Of a stretch of 64,000 nucleotides of DNA, positions 13,001 through 26,810 are shown one piece after another (positions within the stretch are counted from its first letter, which is position 1; every line of letters begins with the position of its first letter). The notes under the pieces are model-generated. The model ran no database searches and was not told where the DNA came from. It saw only the letters and a program-made list of their open reading frames with translations. A program made the position numbers and the translations under genes. The DNA is from Caprimulgus europaeus (Eukaryota; Chordata; Aves; Caprimulgiformes; Caprimulgidae), in contig OU015541.1 in assembly GCA_907165065.1 (NCBI GenBank), positions 4,898,001 through 4,962,000 on the forward strand, written 5' to 3'.

Positions 13001-16000
13001 GGTAAAACTGGCTTGAATTCTTATCTCTCTGTTCTCAAAATTGTAATCCTTTATGTTCATTATTTCCTGCCTTGGATTTAATCTCACTCAATGGTTTAAT
13101 CTCATAAGGAAGCAGATGGATAGTGGCCAGGTTCATCCACATGATAACTACGTCATTCATTCAGTTACCTTGGGGGAAAAATCTGGCACAGTAAATTTGT
13201 GCAGACTTCAGACTCATGGAGATACATGAAGGCAGAGTAAAAATATGAAGATAAATGGCAGAATGACAAAGGGAAATAGAGTCCTTTATGAGCACCATAC
13301 TCAACCCAGCTCTGGGTTCAGCTTCCACTGAGCACAGGCTGTTCTCAGGCTGTATCACCTTTCTTTTAGCTGGGTGCTATGAATCCTGATTAGGTTTTAT
13401 ACTTCTCTGCATGAAAATGCAAGTTACTGTGCTTTCCTTTCTACCTTTTGTGTGGTTTCCAGAGTTTGAGCTTCCATTTTTACTTCATACTCAAATGTTT
13501 GCCATGTATCCTTTTTTTATAATTCTATTGCTTTTTAGTATGTTAAATTATGATTTAACTTTTTTTTTTAATTGAAGGAGGAAAAAAAACCCCAAAACAT
13601 AATTTGAGGGTGGTAGGAGGGGGCTGTGCTTGCCAGTGAAGTTTATTTCCGTTCTGTCATGCTGAGCCTCCCTTCAAAGTATTTGTAGTTTAAAACCAGC
13701 TGTAGCTGAAATGAACAGGGAAACAGATTATACTTATCAAAGGAAAGAGAGCAGAGAAGTAGCAACTGCAGCTAAATCTCTTAGGTAAAAATACACTTTA
13801 TATGCTTGAGATTTGTGATTCCTTCCAGAAAATGTTCCTTCGGGAAGTTGACATATCACCTAACAGCATTACTGCCATATGAGCCAAGGTGCCAGGAAAT
13901 TAATCAGGAACCTTTCATGCTTTTGGATCATTGTGTCAAGTCCCAACAGCAGTTCCTGTGATTTACAATGCGCAGTGTGACATTAGCAATTCATTAACAA
14001 AATAAGTTTGTCAGTGTTTGCGTAAAGGAACCCACAACATGCTTTACCTGGATAAGGAAGAACTAAATGACAGTAAGAAAATGAGACTAATGAGGGATGC
14101 ATAATCATAGTTAATTCAGTTACCCAAGCCTGTGCAGTATCTTCTATTGAGAGGGGAAACTTGGCGTTTGCATGCCTCTCCCCCAGTGAGAGCTTGCTCA
14201 GGCAGCAGACAGAGCTGCATCTTCTGACACTCCAAAAAAATCTATTCACATGAAGTCAAATGAGCACTAGGTCTGCAGAGGGCCAAGAGACAGCCTGTGC
14301 ACCAAGCCTTGTCTACCCTACATCTGCAAAGGGTTTTGTACCACACACATGTTACAAATTGCCAGGACTGGGCAGTCTCCCCAAGCCTCCTGGAGAGCTG
14401 CTGTTCTGCAGGACACAGGGAGGCCAAGCCCAAGGAATGGCTTGAATTAGGCTTTCCATGCACTCACGGGAGCCAAGCTGTTGTCTGCACTGCAGGACCA
14501 GTGTTTCATCACCTGCAGTTGTTTAATTAGCTGTAGCCTTGCTGCAAACCTGTTGAAAGGATGTTTTTTATAGCTTCCTCTGGGAGTCTGCAGACTGAAA
14601 CACACCCTGTGCTATCTCCAAGAGGCACCTTCAAATCCCTTTCACTGCAGCTTACCCCTGACAGCAGTTATGTTTAGAGGGATGTGTAACACCCCGGGAA
14701 GGCAGCGGTGTAGGAGCACCATGCTTGCTAACAGGGAACTATCCATTGCTTTTTTCCAGGATTCATGCTCCAGAATTGACCTGTTTAGAGGTTTTTTTTC
14801 TGTTTATGGGAGTCTTATGTCTGTCAGACTTGCAATCAGCTGTCACTTTCTATCCATCCCAAACTTATATGTTAGAGAAATAATCAAATCCTCATGTCCT
14901 AGGCACTTTTATGCCCTTGCAATTTAATGCATAATTTCCTTCTTCCCTTGAATGCACCACAGCTCTCTGTTGGTGCTCTGTCACTGTTCAACGCCGCTAC
15001 TGCAGATAGAAAACATTCTTTCTGCTTTGTGAAATGCAAGAGCATCTGCTTTTCTTTTTTCCCTTTATCACTCCTGCTGTTTTGCACTTTCACTTTCCTT
15101 ACAGCCATTGGCAACAAACACACATTAGTTGACAGTCTCTGGTGCATACTCCAGGCCTGCTACGCAGAGTAAGACAGAGATTTGCAGGAAAAGTACTTAG
15201 ACAACAAAAATACAACATAAACCAGAACAGCTACAGAGAAAGTTAGATCGAAAACAGGCGCAGGGACTGAACTCAACTTTTGTCTAAAGGTTACACATCC
15301 AATTTGGCTCCTTGTAAAACTGTTATAAAGCTGCCAGTGATTTCTGCATTTCATTAGTATGTAAATTGTGATGAAACCTTCCCTAGGAGGTCATATCACC
15401 TGAATGAATGGTTAAACACTCTTTAGAGATGGCATGGTGTGCTGCACATAACATTCTGTAAATATGAGACACATGTAGGAAATACTTTGAAGGGAGCATT
15501 ATTTTTAAAGATCCATTTATCCCACTGTTTACTGGTATTTTCAGAAGAGGCAGTTACAATAAATACTCATCAGTCTTCAAAAGACAGCGAGGTACCACAA
15601 ACCCTCTGTTGTCCTCCCCATCCTTGAAGAGACACACAGACGTGCATACACACAGAGCAGAAGGTCGGACAGTACCAAGTCTCCGTGGGCAATGGCACTT
15701 CTTGCCCGTTAAATCTCGTGTTAAAGTTACCATGACCTGCTCCTTACCATGGCACTGTCTCAAGGCTCAGATAAGGGCTTTAAAGCACTGATCTAACAAA
15801 ACTGCAACATGCTTAACTGTAGTCATCTGAGTATCTTTAAAAATTGATGAATTCCTGGGAGGTCCATAATCTAAAAATTCAGATTCTGCTTCCAGATAGA
15901 TAGGCTCTGGGTAACAATCTTTTAAAGTGCTAATAAAGCAATATGCCTTCTAAAATGAAATTATTTATTGGTCAATGGCCAAGAGAAATAATTGCTTATC

Positions 16001-19000
16001 AAATTTACTGTAGTGATTATCACTGTTTGTCTGAAACGAGACCACAGTCTGTTCCTAATGCGAGTGGCAGGATCTTGGAAATTCCTCAAAATATCTGAAG
16101 CTGTCCCTCTGCACCCCTTGCAGTGATTCCATTCCACACTGTTTTCTTCTTGCATTATAGGAGCCAGGAAAAATAAACTACGTAGTTGTAATCCTTGCCC
16201 TGTGTAAGAAATAGAACCAGAGAGCGACAATGTCCCTCATGGCAACAACAAAATGAGAATTTGGCAGGAGAACAGCAATCTTTGCCCATTAACTCTCTAT
16301 GTCACCCAGGATTCAAGCAGGGAGAACAACTATGACAGTAACTGCTCCTCTTTTTGCTAGTGCAGTATATCGGCTGTGTCTGCATTAGCAAGTAGTGCAG
16401 CCTGTTAGGAGTGGGTCTGTGAAAGCTGCTCCTGAGGACTCAACATCTTCCGGCATGCATTTATTCAATACTGTGATCTTGTGACTCTAACTTGACAGAG
16501 AACGAGCTCTCTCCTTACAAAGTGCAAAGGAAACAAGATTCTTCTTCAAAATAAAAATACCAACCAAGCTAAACAACCACCCTTCCAAAAATGAACTAAG
16601 AATTCCTGTATTTTCTTTCCATTATTTCTCTTAATAAACTACAAGATTCAAAAGCCCCTAAACACACATGCAAATTCCTATGAGTTGTTGGTACTGAAAG
16701 TCACTGACTTTCATCAAGACTTTGGCTCTTAAATTTTTGGTAAAGTGAAAATTCACTTGTGTTTTAGCCTATATTACAACTTATCTGAAATGCCCATACA
16801 CTACACGTGTCTGTCACATATCCATATGTCCAGAATGGCATATATCTTACTGGAGCCCTTCAGCAAGTCACTTTAGCATCAGTGAAATTGCTCTGCATAA
16901 ATTAACAAGCCAGATATAATGACAATTTCAAACTTGCTAGAATGATGCTATGGTTGTAACAGAAAAAAAAACAAATTTACTCTAATGCACAGATGGACAA
17001 ATTTATTTTAGCTTGTTCTTTTCTAAGGTTTATAGTGCACTGAATTTAGTGGAGAAAGGCCTTTGCAATTAATCAGAGTTCTACTGATTTCATTAATTGG
17101 AGTGAGTCTTTATGTAGTTCAGTGCAAGAACTGAGCTTTGTATTAATTTTTTACTTCATAAAATATTCTTTCCACAGAAACTAGATGATTGCTGCTAAAA
17201 CCAAGTCAGAAAATGCATCATAATAATTTCTTGAAATGGTTACATTTAAAAGAAGGGGAGAAAAAAGTCTTTTTAATATTCATGTTCTTTTCAAGGAGAA
17301 ACTTTGTGGGCTGGTTAGGTTGGACTGCTTACAACAACTGCAAAGGTCATATAATAAACCTCAACAATATGTTTGCAGATGGTTACTGTCTCTAGGAATA
17401 TTAGGCAATATTACATACAAGCATGAGGCTTAATGACTACAGTGCTTATACCATCGTGGAAAGAACTACCTTAAGCTGAAATAAACAGAGGAGCATACAA
17501 ACATATTCAAAGTAGGTACAAAGAATACCATGAGCTAAACTAAAATATAAATGGTAGCTGCTGAGAAATGGCTTTTTTGATATTTTAAAAGCCTACTGGC
17601 AGCACTGGCATTTAAAAGGCTATAGCAGCATCTGCCTTTAGGTGCCTGGCAGGTTTCCATGAGTGTCACCATGTGGCTGATGCACAAGGCATTGTCCTGC
17701 TCACCCTAGATCAGCCTGCAGATGAAACAGGAGAGGCTGTAGCAACTCTGGGTTGCACAAGATTTTTTCCTACTAGTAGATTTTCCCATGGCTTGGTCAA
17801 GGCAACTTAGTGGTCAGGTCCAGGATGGTGGATGTGGAGCAGCTTAAATCTGCCGAGGTATTGTTTCACATACATCCAGAAATTGCTGATCAAAATCCTG
17901 TTCTGCACATTTTGTCTGAACAAGTAGGATTGCCCCAGTTCTGCACTTACAAACTTAATTTATAACATAATAGTATTAAAAAAAAAAAAAAAAAAACCCA
18001 AAACATAAAATTATTAAATTCTATGATATTGAGAAATGTCTAGGGAATACATGAACACGTGATTACACTTCTATTCTGCTGGTCACTGCTTATGCAAAAG
18101 AACAAAACGTAACTACTGTTTTCAAAACTAAAAGCATGTCAGGATGCTCTGTACAGACAAGTTTCATTAATTTTAGTGGCAACAGGTTTTAAATTCACTT
18201 TTTTTTTTAAGACTGACAATCCCAGGTAGTTCTTTGGGCTCCAGCTCCTGATTTTAATTTGGGTCCCATTTTTGAGAAGGAATCATCTAATGAATGTTTT
18301 TCTAACATTTATTTGCCTTTCATCAGCAAGAATATTTGGACTTTTTCCTCTTGTTTCCTTCTCTTTTTTTTTTTAATTTTATTGGGGTTTTTTATGGAAA
18401 AGGAATAACCAGATCTGTGACAAAACTTTCATTTTAAAACCATGTGATAGAGTATGAACTGAATTTCTATTTCAATGCATGAGGTTTTTATTAAACAAGT
18501 AAATAATAGTCCTGTTCATTTCAACCATATCCTGGGACTGTTTTCATAAGTCTCCCCCCAGATAGCATGGAAGGAAAACCAGCATGGAATATTTTTACCC
18601 TGTATGACCTAAATTAATGTATTTTTTAGTTCTTCCAAGAGAAAGAGAAGTGGAATAACTACTCCCTCTTCTCAGTTTCTTTTCAGCTTTCATATTTTAA
18701 CTGTGTTCTCAGCTGCTTGCATGAGTCATGGAGAGCTGGAAATAAGACACCCCTCTCCCCAATATTATAATAACTGCTTCCTCATGAGGGAAACCTATGT
18801 GTGATTTGGGGTGTACCACTGAAAAGCCACAAAAATGTCCTGCAAGCTTCTTTGTGCCAGAAACCTACATGGGATCTAATAGAGGAAGTGACAGTGTCTT
18901 AGCTGCAAAAACTAAGTATGCAAAGTTAGCTAGCTAATGATTTCCATATCACTCTGTCTTGAAATTCATGCCATTTTTCTTTGGCATTTGCAGAGATTTC

Positions 19001-22000
19001 AGACTGCTGTTGACTTTGTGGATTGTTTTGTGTAATGATGGTATCGAATTTCACTGGTCTAAGCATAATTTGGTTTTGATGCTGTGATGTTCCGAGAAAC
19101 TCTAAAATCCCCAGGCTTTTATGAGAACTGGAAGGGTGTTGAGTGCTTACCAGGCTGATCCATGCTATTCCAAGCTAAGATGTTCATCACTGCCTGCTCC
19201 TTCCTATACAGTGTAAGGTATGCCCCAACTAAATCTCTGTTTGAAGTTACCTATAACATTATATTTAGGAACAACAGGGGAAGCCCATGGCAGAAAACCT
19301 TTCTTCACTCGGAAACTCCTAACTTTGCTCAGAATAAGCCAGATCTCTCATACTTTGGCTCATGTCTAGACTGAGAAGAGCATAGCAAACCACGTCAAGG
19401 ATTTTATGCAGTAAGAGAGGAAAAAGAAAGAAAGGTCAACTTAATCATAAGCAAAGTTAATTGGCAGGTCAAATGGACTCATACAGCAAACAAAACAGTA
19501 AAAAGAAGTTGTGAAACACATTAACAGAAGATATTGGTACCGAATGTGCCTGTCAGCTCTATTGCATTTATAGGCATGTACTGTTATGCCTTCTACTGCT
19601 CTGTTTCAATCATGTTAGCTTGAGCTTATCTGCCTCTAACATAGAGCTTTAGTCCTAAATTCCTGAACATAAGGTCAGACAAGGAGTTTGTCACACTGAA
19701 ATTACATCTCCCCATCAGAAACTATCCCTTTTCTTGCTGGCTACCCTTCCTTTTCTCTCTACACATTCTGCTTTTACACCCAACTCTGGTTTTTGCTATT
19801 GTTTCACCATTTGTACAGACCTGACTACTTATCCTGCAGGCAGCCTTCTCTTCCTGCTCAGTACAGTTTACTGATCCTCTGGACAATAACAGTCTGACTT
19901 TAATCAACACTATGCAGGAAAAGTCTTTCTTCTCAGAGAAAGCTTTTAGATGTTACAAGTAGTCAGAATTCATTTACCACACAGGGTAATGAAGCAGAGC
20001 TAAAAATACCATATGTTCCTTCGACATTGCCCATTCATTACAATAAATTACTGAAATTTCTGTGACTGCAGAACAAAACATGTTTTATGTTTTTGCTTTT
20101 AAGTGAAGCTGTGTATAAAGCTCTTTGCCACTTGGAATATCCTCCTAGTGTTTTACATAAAAGGATAACAAAGTTTATTTGGAAAGTGCAGAGAAGCCTA
20201 CGGCTTGTTTTTCTCTCATTTTCTTAAATGAATGAGGAGAAATCTTAGAATGTGAGATCATAGAGGTGTAACTGGCCAAATTTTCTCCATTATGAGAAAA
20301 TACAGGGAGGAAATTTGTTGAGACTGCCCTTCAGAACATCACCTCTTATTGGCAATTCACTGCACCGGATAAGCAGAAGTCCTTTCAATCATCTTCAAGC
20401 CTCCCATGCAATCTGTGTAACTCTGTTTCGACAACTGAGATGAGACTATCAAAGCATGAGAAAGAACTGACACATAGGACCAGATTGTTTGAATATGTTT
20501 ATTTTAAGCCATTTCATATAATCTCATTCACTATTTTTGTTTTTTGAACTCAGAGAAAGAGAGATTTTTTTTTCTCCAGTAATTAAAACTCTGAAGGCAG
20601 ATGCTTTTGCCTGCACAATAAAAGAATTTACAGTATTTTAAAAAGTATTTTTAAAAACCCATAAAAAACTCAATTAATTTCTTCCTTTCAAGTGCTGAAA
20701 TGATCTAATGCTATTAATAGAAGATTCTTCCTCTGTGGAAAATTTATTCTTCTATTTAAAGATACTGGGGAAAAGCTTGAAAGAACAAAAAATTCTGATT
20801 CTGAAATCTGGTTATTGGCATAGCCTTTGGACAATGAGTTCAGATAGTGGCTCTAAAATAAATATGTTTATTTGGAAATAAGGCAGAATGACTGACAAGA
20901 CATCTTTTCTCCACACAGTTGGGTGCAGTGGATGCATACTTGCTGGAAATCCACCCAGCTTGTCCCTTAGTGCTGAGGGAGGCAAATTTGAGGATACCAG
21001 ATTGACAGCCCTGACAAACACAGATTGTTCTTCATGCACAGAAACAGGCACAGCTATCGAAGCACTGTAACTTCCCCACGCTGCTGCTCAGTGGAGCCTG
21101 ACCCTGACCTGTATGGCCCATGATTAGCAGAGCAGGTGTTGGTCTGTCCCCCTGATCTTCCTGGAGAGGTATGAAATTGATACTGGCTGTGATGACATTT
21201 TGTGTGGGCACAGGACTAAGAATTCCTGCCACAATAAATCAGCAAACAGAATACCTCCCCAGGAGTTTAAAGAGGACATTTTATACCGACTAGCTCATAT
21301 CCTGCTTCCAGGCACCTGATCCATTAGGCTTTACTTCTCTGACATGTGCTGGTGCTGGGTGATTTTGTTCACATGCTGACCACACAGCCCAGGTGCTGCT
21401 CTAGCAATTTACTCCAGGGTTATGTATGTGTCTCGAGCATTCCTGGTGGGATCACTCAGAGATCACATTTGCAAAAACACATGGGTACTTTACCCAAAAC
21501 ATGTGATTCACAATAAAACCACCAAAACCAGAACAGAATGCTTAAAACTGAAAATAAAACACATAATGATTTTGTTCCTTCATTTAATAAGGAAATGGAA
21601 ACAAGATATTTGTAAAATGTCGAGTGTAGCATGATACGAGAGATGTCCGAGTAACTAAAACAAGCCAGGGTGCTTAAATATCACTGCAGCACCTCTATAG
21701 CTGAGCTCTGAAAGGGAGGGCTAAGTAGCACTGTCAGTTAGCAGGGTGCTGGGTGGAAGGAGTTAATAATTCCATGATCAGTGCATGGCATTGAATTAGA
21801 TACAGCAGCTCAGATTCCCTAATGCAGCTTCTCTTCCACCCAGAAGATAAACCCTTAGGAGATACAGACATGAACAAAAGTAGGCCTTGGCTTACAAAGT
21901 CTTGGGCTGGTATCCAATAAATCTAGTTTTAGGGCATTTAGTATGAGATCAGAACTATCATGGTCTCAATGACACAAAGTGCAGATCCAGTAGAAATTCA

Positions 22001-23199
22001 TTCTCCTCTCTCAAATGTGTTCAAAAAATGTTGATCAGTCAACTTTGTTCCTGCAAGCTTTTTGCTGGATCAGGTATCATTTGTCTGCGCCATTTGCACT
22101 TTATGCCACATCAAGCCACGTCTGTCTTCCCACAGTTGGCATCAATCTGGCATAAAAGCACAGAGCTGGCATAAACTGTGTCACAGCTCAGGCTGGTTTG
22201 ACAGAAATATGATCATTTGCCCATGCCTGATCTGGATGAAACCTGGACTGCCATTAAAAACAGTCTTGTGCAGATCTGGTGTTAACATCAGCCTCTTGTA
22301 CGATGGCAGAGCCTGTCAGTGCCAGAAGGTGACGTGAAACTAATGGAACGTCTCTGCCAGCTGCCCCAGCACAGGTCTGGGTAGCAAGAAGCAAAATGAG
22401 ACATCTCATGGTGGCTCTAGCCTTCGTACAGATCACTTCTGCTCACTGACTTGAGCTTTCAACAGCAGCTTATGTGCTACTTGAACAGCAAGGAGAGTAT
22501 TTTCACAGGGTGTGAGCCTGTGCTGTGCAGTTGCATCCAGCAAGGCAGCAGGGATGCAGAACAGCTCAGTTTTCAGAGCAAGGTACACCACCCTTTTCCT
22601 CAGGTTTGCTTTTCTTTGGTTTTGGCTTTGGGCTTTTTGCTTATGCACGACAAACGCGTGCGTGCTCCACCCTCCCCAAATTCGGCAGATATTCTGGAGG
22701 ATGTCTGTATCTACATAGTGTATCTATACACTATACATGTGTGCATGCAATATTAAACATTATATTCCATAATTGCACATTTAAAAACCTAAAAAAAAAA
22801 AAAATCAAGGAATCTGCTGGTAATATGGATTTGATTATAAAATAGCTACTTCTCATGTGGGTCAGAGTGAGAGAGTGTTCAGGAGCTTGAGTCAGCATCA
22901 GAGATCTTGTAAATCCAACTGAGCAGATGTGCCCTAGCAGAACCCAGAGCAAAGTTTGACTAGCTCAGCCTTGCTGTTTCTTACCCATTCTCAGTAATGC
23001 ACCTAATTCATCCTAGTAGCTTGTATGATAACTTTCAAATAAAACAAGATAAGGTACAAGTCAGAAGTTAGATTTGGCATCTATTACAGTGCTGTCTTGA
23101 ATGTTCGTATTTATAATGCTTGAGTGCCTAAATGTCCAGTGAAAGGACTGTGAACAGAGTTGAACTGCAGTTCCCATTAAAGGGTTCTTCAGTTCTCAC
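7053..23199 (-). other. Upstream PHACTR3 intron (probable first intron), proximal part: no genes seen
   Basis: On the minus strand this lies immediately 5' of coding exon A. I looked for a short coding exon ending in a phase-1 donor that could supply the usual N-terminus of the long isoform and did not find one. There is no CpG island. Somewhat GC-richer islets sit at 7.2-7.5, 10.4-10.8 and 14.2-14.5 kb, with overlapping open frames on both strands, which argues against coding. An A19 run occupies 17978-17996. Degenerate AATTAGAA-type repeats lie near 12621-12652. Whether this is intron or partly upstream intergenic DNA depends on which promoter is used. Confidence 0.6.
22715..22734. repeat. 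Small perfect inverted repeat (hairpin)
   Basis: The arms ATAGTGTAT and ATACACTAT are exact reverse complements separated by two bases. It sits 56 bases before an A14 run (22791-22804). Probably chance in AT-rich DNA; no terminator role applies in a vertebrate polymerase II intron. Confidence 0.5.
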
Positions 23200-23291
23200 C
23201 TCTCCTGGTATTTTTTTCCTTTATTTTTTTCCTCTGATTTTTGTGTTTTCTCTTTTTTTTTTTTTTTTTTCTTTTTTTTTCCCCCTCCCCT
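23200..23291 (+). repeat. Long polypyrimidine tract (T-rich with C), about 90 bases
   Basis: The plus strand is dominated by T and C, including T18 at 23253-23270, a single C, a further T run and then CCCCCTCCCC, so the PHACTR3 transcript strand is purine-rich here. Such tracts can form triplex DNA and are prone to length change, and assembly or sequencing slips are common in them. The borders are approximate. Confidence 0.8.
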
Positions 23292-23829
23292 GGAGTTGGC
23301 AGAAGGGCAAAGGGAGAAGGCCGGTGCTACTTATTACTTAGTCAACATTAAAAGTAAAAAGCTTTGACAGTTAAGCATCTCCCAGGCCAAAAGTAGCAAA
23401 GCCAGCTGAAAAAACACAAATGTTCCTGTTTCAAATTGCAAACTTTTCTTATTTGTTGAAAATGGTCCAGGGTGGTTGCAGGGTACACTGAGCCTGCCTA
23501 AAGGCAGGTTTAACTTGACCATTTAAGAAGGAAAACAATTCTCTTCTTCCACAATGCACTTTGGCTCTCAGCAAATAAATTTTACCATGGCAACTGTAAA
23601 GCCACTTGAGACATACAAACTCTCCAGTGAAGTGGTCCTCAGCATCTTGTTCTACAAACTAACCTGGATACTCTATGGTCATTAAAAGTTATAAAAAGCC
23701 CCACATGAAATAGCTCGGTATCATACATGAGTATCATGTTTCCCAATTGTTATGTTCATACAATAGCTGAGTCTGACATAATGGCTTTTGTAAGTACCTA
23801 CCCAAGTGCTTTACTAAGGAGGGAAGCTG

Positions 23830-23930
23830 AAACACAACGTGTAGTGTGACCTGTCCCAGGCTGAACCAGTGCTGGAAAGAGAACCTTCATCTCTGAATAT
23901 TGGTCCAGCACTCTACCTTTTAGCTGCTTT
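23830..23930 (-). repeat. MIR-like tRNA-derived SINE fragment (antisense), ancient
   Basis: Segments such as GAAGCTGAAACACA, GTGACCTGTCCCAGG, AGAGAACC and CAGCACTCTACC follow in the same order as the reverse complement of the mammalian/amniote MIR consensus (GAAACTGAGGCACA, GTGACTTGCCCAAGG, GATTCGAACC, CCGTGCTCTTAACC). Identity looks low, as expected for a pre-amniote-radiation SINE. This was judged by eye from memory of the consensus. Confidence 0.5.
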
Positions 23931-26655
23931 AGCTAAATCCTGCAGCCCAGCAGATTCTGACTCCAGTCACAGGCCCAGGAAGTTCCACAGAGTTGCCTAG
24001 TGGCATGGTATCTCATATCTTGCTATGCACATGGAAGAATTCAGAAGCTGTGAGGTCAGTACTAGCTGGAGTGAGTGCAAGCTGAATATGCACAATGGAT
24101 AACATACCTGTTTTTTTTTAAACAGACCCAAATGGTGTGTAGAATGACTGCACTGAGAGTCACAGAAAAATATTTTCAACGATTCTAGTGTGCAGCTGTA
24201 CATGAAGTTTGTGCATATTTAGACTTAATTTGATATATAGTTGCCACAGCTGTATGTATGAATCATATAATGGCTGTGTTTGTGGCTGGTTCCAACCACG
24301 TCCACGTAACCACTCAGTTACACAAGCAAAACCAAGGACTGCCAATATATGCCTTTTTGCAGACTCATTTAATCATCTCTTTGACGTTGTGCCCTTAGTT
24401 TCAGTGCAAACAGAAGGACAACTTCACAGTTCTCACAATCTGCAGAATGAGACCTTGCTATACAAGCATAATTTCTTGCCATTATTTTTCTCAAAATAGA
24501 TTAATCTTTGTAGAAAATGAGAGCAGAGGCTAATGAGGGTTGAGGCACAGATGGGATGGCACCAGTAGCTACTTCATAACAACACAGCAAAGTAATAGTT
24601 TCTAGCATGACATTTAATAAAACCAAGCCCTACTAGCACGCACAGCTACAGGGGAATTTATTTTGAAGTCAAGTTTGCTGCTGCCTGGCTGTCTTCAGTG
24701 GAAACACATAACACATGGTCTATCTTATCTCACCTTCTTCAATTTAATCACACTTTTAATGAACAGAAACATAAAAAGTAAACAGTTCCATTCTCTTCTA
24801 CAATACTACTGATTTTCTTTCTACACTGTTTCCTTTGAATAACCAGAGTTCATTTTTAGACCCCTGTTCAATATTCCATTCAAAGACCTTCACAAGCATC
24901 TTCCAAATGCTATTTTGAAGCTTCAGCAATGTTCATTTGTGTACTGATAAGCAATGCAAATTTCCTGGGATTTTCTGCCCTCTCAAACAGGGCTCTGTCT
25001 TTCAGGGCAGGGAGAAGGGTTGGTTCTTGGTTTGCTTATGAATGGAGCTCCATTCCCAATTGAGAGAAAAGCCAGAGCTGTGTAGACCAGAATACAGTGG
25101 CACCATGGGGAATTGATGTATTAGCCCAATATTTACAGATGGTCCCTAAAATCTAAATGTTGTTCAGGGATGTGTTGCCTCCTATGATGAACACTGAAAA
25201 AAAAAAGAAGTAGCTCAGTGGGAAAAGCATCAAACTGTGTTTTAGGAGTTATGGAATGACAGATATTTGTTTGCATTTTAATACCTGTGCTAATAACAGT
25301 AACTGGCATTTGTGATGTTGACATTCCTAAGTTGCCATGCTATTGGATGCTTGGAAGAAAATAACACGGTGTGTCTTATGGCAAAAATTGCCCTCTGAAT
25401 AATCACAGAAGTGCATATCCACAATAAACACCTGTGCTAAGGAAGGCCAAACTCAGTTTCTTCACCTCAAACTATTTAAAATCATGAGTCAGAGATCCAG
25501 GAACACAAGATTGATTGGCTGATGGATTGACTTTGAATTTTATTTTGCCTTCAAGGACTCCCTAGCCTAATGGCTGCCTCTTCATCTCTTGTCTGCAGCG
25601 GGAAGATTAAAATAATGGTCTGCTTTTTACATAAAAAATGAAGATTCTTTACAACATCCTGATTCCAGAATTTTTAAATTTTAGAATCCTAAATGCTAAA
25701 TGTCATAATCACTATAAAATTACACTAGTTGACAGATCCAAAGGTTTTTTACCAGCAAAAGCTAGAGCTGGAGAAAATATTCTGGATACACCTTTGAGTT
25801 GTAGTGTATCCTTATCCTCCACTACCAAAAAAAATCTGATTAATATTTTTGATATGAAACTATTTGTTTCAACTTCCTTTGATTTATGAAACTATGAAAT
25901 GCTGAATATTTTCTTCAAATGGAAATTTTTAAAATACTTTTTCAGAACTGCCAACATAGTAAAATATCAGTTATTCACACAGCTCCAAGGATCTTTGGAT
26001 TTGCAGATTGTTGCAGTTTGCTGTCTCATTTTATTCATTATAACTGGGTTTCACTGTGCTAATCTCTGGAGTAAAGCATTTATCGCCTTCCAGATGACTG
26101 TTAAATGCTGTACTGAAAGGGGATTATCACCTATCTTCCATCTTCCTGAGAGGAAGAAGAAAAACTGGGAGAAGTTGTCCTTATCTGGGATAATGGGAGA
26201 GCTGAGAGGCTCCAGCTGTCGTTCTCTGCTTTGTGCAGCTGCTTGTAGCTGATTTCCAGGGGCAGTGCCCAAGTAACACAACAGTTACCATCAACACAGG
26301 GCATCGTCCCTCCGCCACAGACCCACACAAATAGGCTCTGTCCTATTTCTCTGGCTCTGAAAATGAGGGAGAAGACTTTTGGGTTGCTGATACAGGGAGA
26401 GAAAGAGTCCTTTGCCTGTATTACTATTGCTAGGTGTCTGAACTGTAACATTTGTTTTGAAAATTGCAGCCTGCCCCTCCCCTGGTTTTTTAGAGTAGGA
26501 GAGGGGCAAGGGTAAAGGAGAAAGTCCTGGGATCTCCTTGGCTGTCTGGCTTTTGAACTATTAGAGTGCATGTGGATTAAAGTTTCAATTTATTTCAAAT
26601 CATTCTTTATTATTAAAATTTCTGATACTTGAATGTATTTGTTCATCTTCCAAAG

Positions 26656-26810
26656 TGTTGTCGTGGAGTCTCCTTCTCTGGAGACATTCAAGACCCACCT
26701 GGACGCCTTCCTGTGTGATCTCATCTAGGTGTTCCTGCTCTGGCGGGGGGATTGGACTAAATGATCTTTCGAGGTCCCTTCCAACCCCCAACATTCTGTG
26801 ATTCTGTGAT
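26656..26810 (+). mobile_element. CR1: CR1 LINE, 5'-truncated 3' end
   Basis: The stretch reads GGAGTCTCCTTCTCTGGAGA, then CATTCAAGACCCACCTGGA, then GGGGATTGGACTAAATGATC, then GAGGTCCCTTCCAACCCCCA, and ends in two copies of ATTCTGTG plus AT. This is the 3' untranslated end of chicken-repeat-1-type LINEs, which end in short ATTCTGTG repeats rather than poly(A) and usually insert 5'-truncated. Only about 155 bases remain and no reverse transcriptase part is present. It is the best-preserved transposon in the window and the strongest sign of an avian host. Confidence 0.95.

Noticed and set aside
17310-17380. GGTTAGGTTGGACTGCTTAC as a possible CR1 tail
   Set aside because: Only the GGTTGGACT word matches. 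The following CCCTTCCAACC and ATTCTGTG parts are missing.
17978-17996. A19 run as the tail of a processed pseudogene or SINE
   Set aside because: No gene-like or SINE-like body was recognised upstream, and I saw no target-site duplication.
26131-26571. 146-codon minus-strand open frame on the PHACTR3 strand
   Set aside because: I tested it as a possible upstream PHACTR3 exon: it has no phase-1 donor matching exon A and no likeness to the known N-terminus. The opposite strand is also open over part of it.
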